Assembly: GCA_031384695.1 (NCBI GenBank)
Contig: JANNAV010000353.1
Span: forward strand, 1-8,669
Direction: 5' to 3'
From: JANNAV01 sp031384695
Lineage (GTDB): Bacteria > Pseudomonadota > Alphaproteobacteria > Rhodobacterales > Rhodobacteraceae
Length of the DNA: 8,669 nt
Within the stretch, counting starts at the first letter, position 1. Each line of letters begins with the position of its first letter. Shown here piece by piece: positions 7,066-8,669 of this stretch. The notes below the pieces were generated by a model. That model was not told the DNA's origin and made no database searches. It saw only the letters and a list, made by a program, of their open reading frames with translations. A program made the position numbers and the translations under genes.

Positions 7066-8253
7066 ATGAAAAACATGTCGAAGTTTTCCGTGGCCCTGCT
7101 TGCCTGCACCGCCATCGCCCCACCGGTTCTGGCGCAGGACGACAAGATAATCGTCGGCTTTGCCACCGCCGAATCCGGTTTCATGCAGGCCTATGACAAG
7201 CCCGCACAGGATGCCGCGATGATCCGCATTGGCGAGATCAACGCGGCGGGCGGGCTGTTGGGCAAGCAGATCGAGGTGGTCAACGCCGACACCAAGACCG
7301 ACCGGGCCGAGGGTGCCAAGGCCGGGTTGTCGGTGATTGACGCCGGTGCCGATCTGGTTGTGGTGTCTTGCGATTACGACTTCGGCGCACCTGCGGCGCT
7401 TGCAGCCGAAGGTGCGGGCCTGCCGTCATTCTTCCTCTGCGCGGAATCGATCAAGGCCGGTATCCAAGGCGTCGGGCCGAATTCGTTCTCGGCCTCAGTG
7501 CTGGCGGCGGTGCAGGGCGCGACCATGGCGGAGTGGTCTTTCACCAAGAAGAACGCCCGCAGCTATTACCGGCTGCTGGACACATGGACCGAGTATAACA
7601 AGGGCATCTGCGATGGCTTTGATTACATGCTGCCCAAGCTGGAGGGTGCGAGCCTGGTGGGGGAGGACACGTTCAAGAACGAGGACGCGTCGATTGCGGC
7701 CCAGATCACCCGGATCAAATCGCTGCCCGCCGAGCCCGATGCAATCATGCTGTGCACGATGATGCCGGGGGCGGTTTCGGCGATCAAGCAGATCCGGGCC
7801 GCCGGGATCAATTCGATGATCCTGAACGGGTCGGGGGTCGATGGCTCGTACTGGCTTTCGGCGGTGCCGGACCTGTCGAACTTTTACGTGCCGGTGCAAG
7901 GCTCGATCTATGGCGATGATCCGAACCCGGCCGTCACCGCATTCAATGCCAAGTACAAGGAGGTCACGGGCGGCGATCCTTCGACGCAGTATGTCTACCC
8001 CGGCTATGTGATGATCGACGTGTGGGCCAAGGCGGTGGAGCGGGCAGGGACCACGGAGACTGCGGCGGTGGTGGCGGAACTGGAAAAGATGACGGCGGAG
8101 GCGACGCTGTTTGGCCCGCGCACGTTCTCGGGTGAGCTGCACCATCAGAATTCGGCGATGTATCTGATCGTGGAGACGGAGAACGGCAAGCCTGCCGTGG
8201 TGGACAACTGGACGATTTCGGCGCCGATCCCGGTGGCTGATCTGATGAAGTGA
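7066..8253 (+). CDS. ABC transporter substrate-binding protein, type 1 periplasmic-binding fold (LivK-like)
   Basis: This is a 395-residue periplasmic binding protein that should deliver substrate to LivHM. Residues 1-23 (MKNMSKFSVALLACTAIAPP then VLA) form a signal peptide with probable cleavage VLA|QDD. The mature part starts KIIVGFATAESG and continues with MIRIGEINAAGGLLGKQIEV and VVNADTKTDRAEGAKAGLSV, the usual opening of the Peripla_BP_6/LivK family; the C-terminal half has the expected FNAKYKEVTGG and YPGYVMIDVWAKAVERAG segments. Four cysteines remain in the mature protein (C102, C125, C182, C230), so disulfides are possible after export. The canonical GP-SG-ligand loop of LivK proteins is not obvious: the corresponding region reads VVVSCDYDFGAPAALAAEGAG, hinting at a ligand other than leucine/isoleucine/valine; this is an inference. 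It is the last gene of the operon, four bases after livM and followed by a terminator. Confidence 0.94.
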   Translation: MKNMSKFSVALLACTAIAPPVLAQDDKIIVGFATAESGFMQAYDKPAQDAAMIRIGEINAAGGLLGKQIEVVNADTKTDRAEGAKAGLSVIDAGADLVVVSCDYDFGAPAALAAEGAGLPSFFLCAESIKAGIQGVGPNSFSASVLAAVQGATMAEWSFTKKNARSYYRLLDTWTEYNKGICDGFDYMLPKLEGASLVGEDTFKNEDASIAAQITRIKSLPAEPDAIMLCTMMPGAVSAIKQIRAAGINSMILNGSGVDGSYWLSAVPDLSNFYVPVQGSIYGDDPNPAVTAFNAKYKEVTGGDPSTQYVYPGYVMIDVWAKAVERAGTTETAAVVAELEKMTAEATLFGPRTFSGELHHQNSAMYLIVETENGKPAVVDNWTISAPIPVADLMK

Positions 8254-8254
8254 G

Positions 8255-8294
8255 AAACCCGGCCGGCCGCCGCGCGGTTGGCGATGGCCGGTTT
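8255..8294 (+). repeat. GC-rich inverted repeat just after the operon stop codon
   Basis: The arms 8255-8264 (aaacccggcc) and 8286-8294 (ggccggttt) pair over nine base pairs with a single bulged C, enclosing a 21-base GC-rich loop. No T-run follows, so alone it is a poor terminator; it may protect the 3' end of the mRNA or act with the adjacent terminator. Confidence 0.55.
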
Positions 8295-8297
8295 GAT

Positions 8298-8332
8298 CCG
8301 GGTGCGGTGCCACAAGGCCGCGCCCGGTTTTT
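8298..8332 (+). terminator. Rho-independent terminator of the hyuBA-liv operon
   Basis: The arms 8298-8307 (ccgggtgcgg) and 8318-8327 (ccgcgcccgg) form ten consecutive pairs, including one G-U wobble, around a 10-base loop (8308-8317). Five T residues follow directly at 8328-8332. The position, 45 bases after the binding-protein stop, is right for ending the operon transcript. Confidence 0.85.
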
Positions 8333-8353
8333 GTATGTGAAGGATATCAGACG

Positions 8354-8393
8354 CCCGAACCGATCTTGAGACGCTCCGGTGGCAGGGTTCGGG
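8354..8393. repeat. Inverted repeat in intergenic region
   Basis: cccgaacc at 8354-8361 is the exact reverse complement of ggttcggg at 8386-8393, with a 24-base spacer. There is no T-run on either strand, so it is not a terminator. It could be a regulator site or chance in GC-rich DNA. The surrounding stretch 8333-8480 contains no gene I can support. Confidence 0.35.
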
Positions 8394-8447
8394 TTCGTGG
8401 ACTAAGGCGGGCCGCCACTGGGCGGCGGATGTCCGGCAGCCGTCTTT

Positions 8448-8495
8448 ATGCGGTCTTTACGCCGCAGGGCCGCAACACCAATGCCGTCTTTACGC
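8448..8495 (+). repeat. Imperfect 15-base direct repeat upstream of the kdpA remnant
   Basis: atgcggtctttacgc (8448-8462) and atgccgtctttacgc (8481-8495) differ at one base and start 33 bases apart, an in-frame distance. The core gtcttta occurs a third time at 8442-8448. The sequence between and after the copies does not align, so this is not a simple 33-base tandem duplication. Confidence 0.5.
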
Positions 8496-8669
8496 GCGGT
8501 GGGTGCCGTTCTGCGGGCTCAAGGCGCGTTGCCGTTGAACCTGGACGGCATCGGCGGCATGGCGCCGGACCTTGCGTTCAACACTGCGATAAGTTCTGTG
8601 ACCAACACCAACTGGCAGGCCTGTGCGTTGGAGGCGCAGCTTTCGTATCTGGCGCAGATGGCCGGGCTT
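8481..8669 (+). pseudogene. kdpA: Degenerate kdpA fragment (potassium-transporting ATPase subunit A), running off the window
   Basis: From about 8505 the + strand encodes AVLRAQGALPLNLDG, then MAPDLAFNTAISSVTNTNWQ, then LSYLAQMAGL to the window end. This matches KdpA around its first potassium-filter loop, where E. coli reads DLALNTAVSFVTNTNWQ followed by SYSGETTLSYFSQMAGL. KdpA is the inner-membrane channel-like subunit of the Kdp high-affinity K+ pump. Signs of decay: the roughly 90-100 residues that normally precede LPLN are not found in any frame upstream, a stop (8403-8405) limits the frame, and conserved positions are altered (SFV to SSV; AYGGETT-type segment to ACALEAQ). ATG 8481 is a possible but unsupported start with no ribosome site. 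The frame is still open at the edge, so the downstream part may be longer or even intact. The fragment lies beyond the terminator and is unrelated to the operon. Confidence 0.72.

Noticed and set aside
7096..7107. Possible lipobox (L-L-A-C14) in the binding-protein signal peptide
   Set aside because: The hydrophobic stretch before C14 would be very short, and a good signal peptidase I site (VLA|QDD at 23/24) follows, so a soluble periplasmic protein is more likely.
5772..7184. 470-codon open frame on the minus strand opposite livH/livM and the binding-protein start
   Set aside because: Low-complexity Arg/His/Gly/Pro-rich product crossing three real genes; no domain and no plausible start region.
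8334..8405. Small gene in the 8333-8480 stretch
   Set aside because: The frame 3 reading is broken by stops at 8367-8369 and 8403-8405, and no other frame gives a recognisable product or ribosome site.
1..8669. CRISPR array, tRNA/rRNA, insertion sequence, toxin-antitoxin or anti-phage system
   Set aside because: No regularly spaced repeats, cloverleaf-like sequence, transposase motif or defence-gene family is visible; nearly all the window is explained by the operon.

Overview
The window is GC-rich (third codon positions mostly G or C) and reads as an alphaproteobacterial chromosome segment. Codon use, the many ATGA stop/start overlaps and the sequence style suggest a Rhodobacterales-type organism; this is an inference, since no rRNA or marker gene is present. 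All convincing genes lie on the + strand.

Layout: (1) positions 3-3574 hold a hydantoinase/oxoprolinase enzyme pair. HyuB lacks its N-terminus because the window begins inside the gene; HyuA is complete. (2) Positions 3571-8253 hold a complete branched-chain-amino-acid-type (LivGFHM plus binding protein) ABC importer: two ATPases, two permeases, then the periplasmic solute-binding protein. (3) Positions 8254-8332 hold two hairpins, the second a convincing intrinsic terminator. (4) Positions 8333-8480 hold no gene I can support, only short repeats. (5) Positions about 8481-8669 hold a divergent, apparently decayed piece of kdpA (potassium-transporting P-type ATPase subunit A), in frame to the window edge.

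The seven operon genes are packed as one translationally coupled unit. The junctions are ATGA overlaps (hyuB/hyuA, hyuA/livG, livG/livF), TGATG (livF/livH), a 1-base gap (livH/livM) and a 4-base gap (livM/binding protein). The simplest reading is that the binding protein captures a substrate in the periplasm, LivHM/LivGF import it at the cost of ATP, and the ATP-dependent HyuAB enzyme opens or carboxylates it in the cytoplasm. The substrate cannot be read from sequence; a hydantoin, lactam, 5-oxoproline-like or related compound fits the enzyme family.

Points that stand out: a LivG-type ATPase whose ABC signature lacks the usual glycine, a 15-base tandem duplication at the start of that same gene, a Cys/His cluster in HyuB, and the kdpA remnant beyond the terminator. 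I see no CRISPR array, tRNA, rRNA, insertion sequence or defence system, and the window looks like a catabolic/transport operon rather than a wholly new system.
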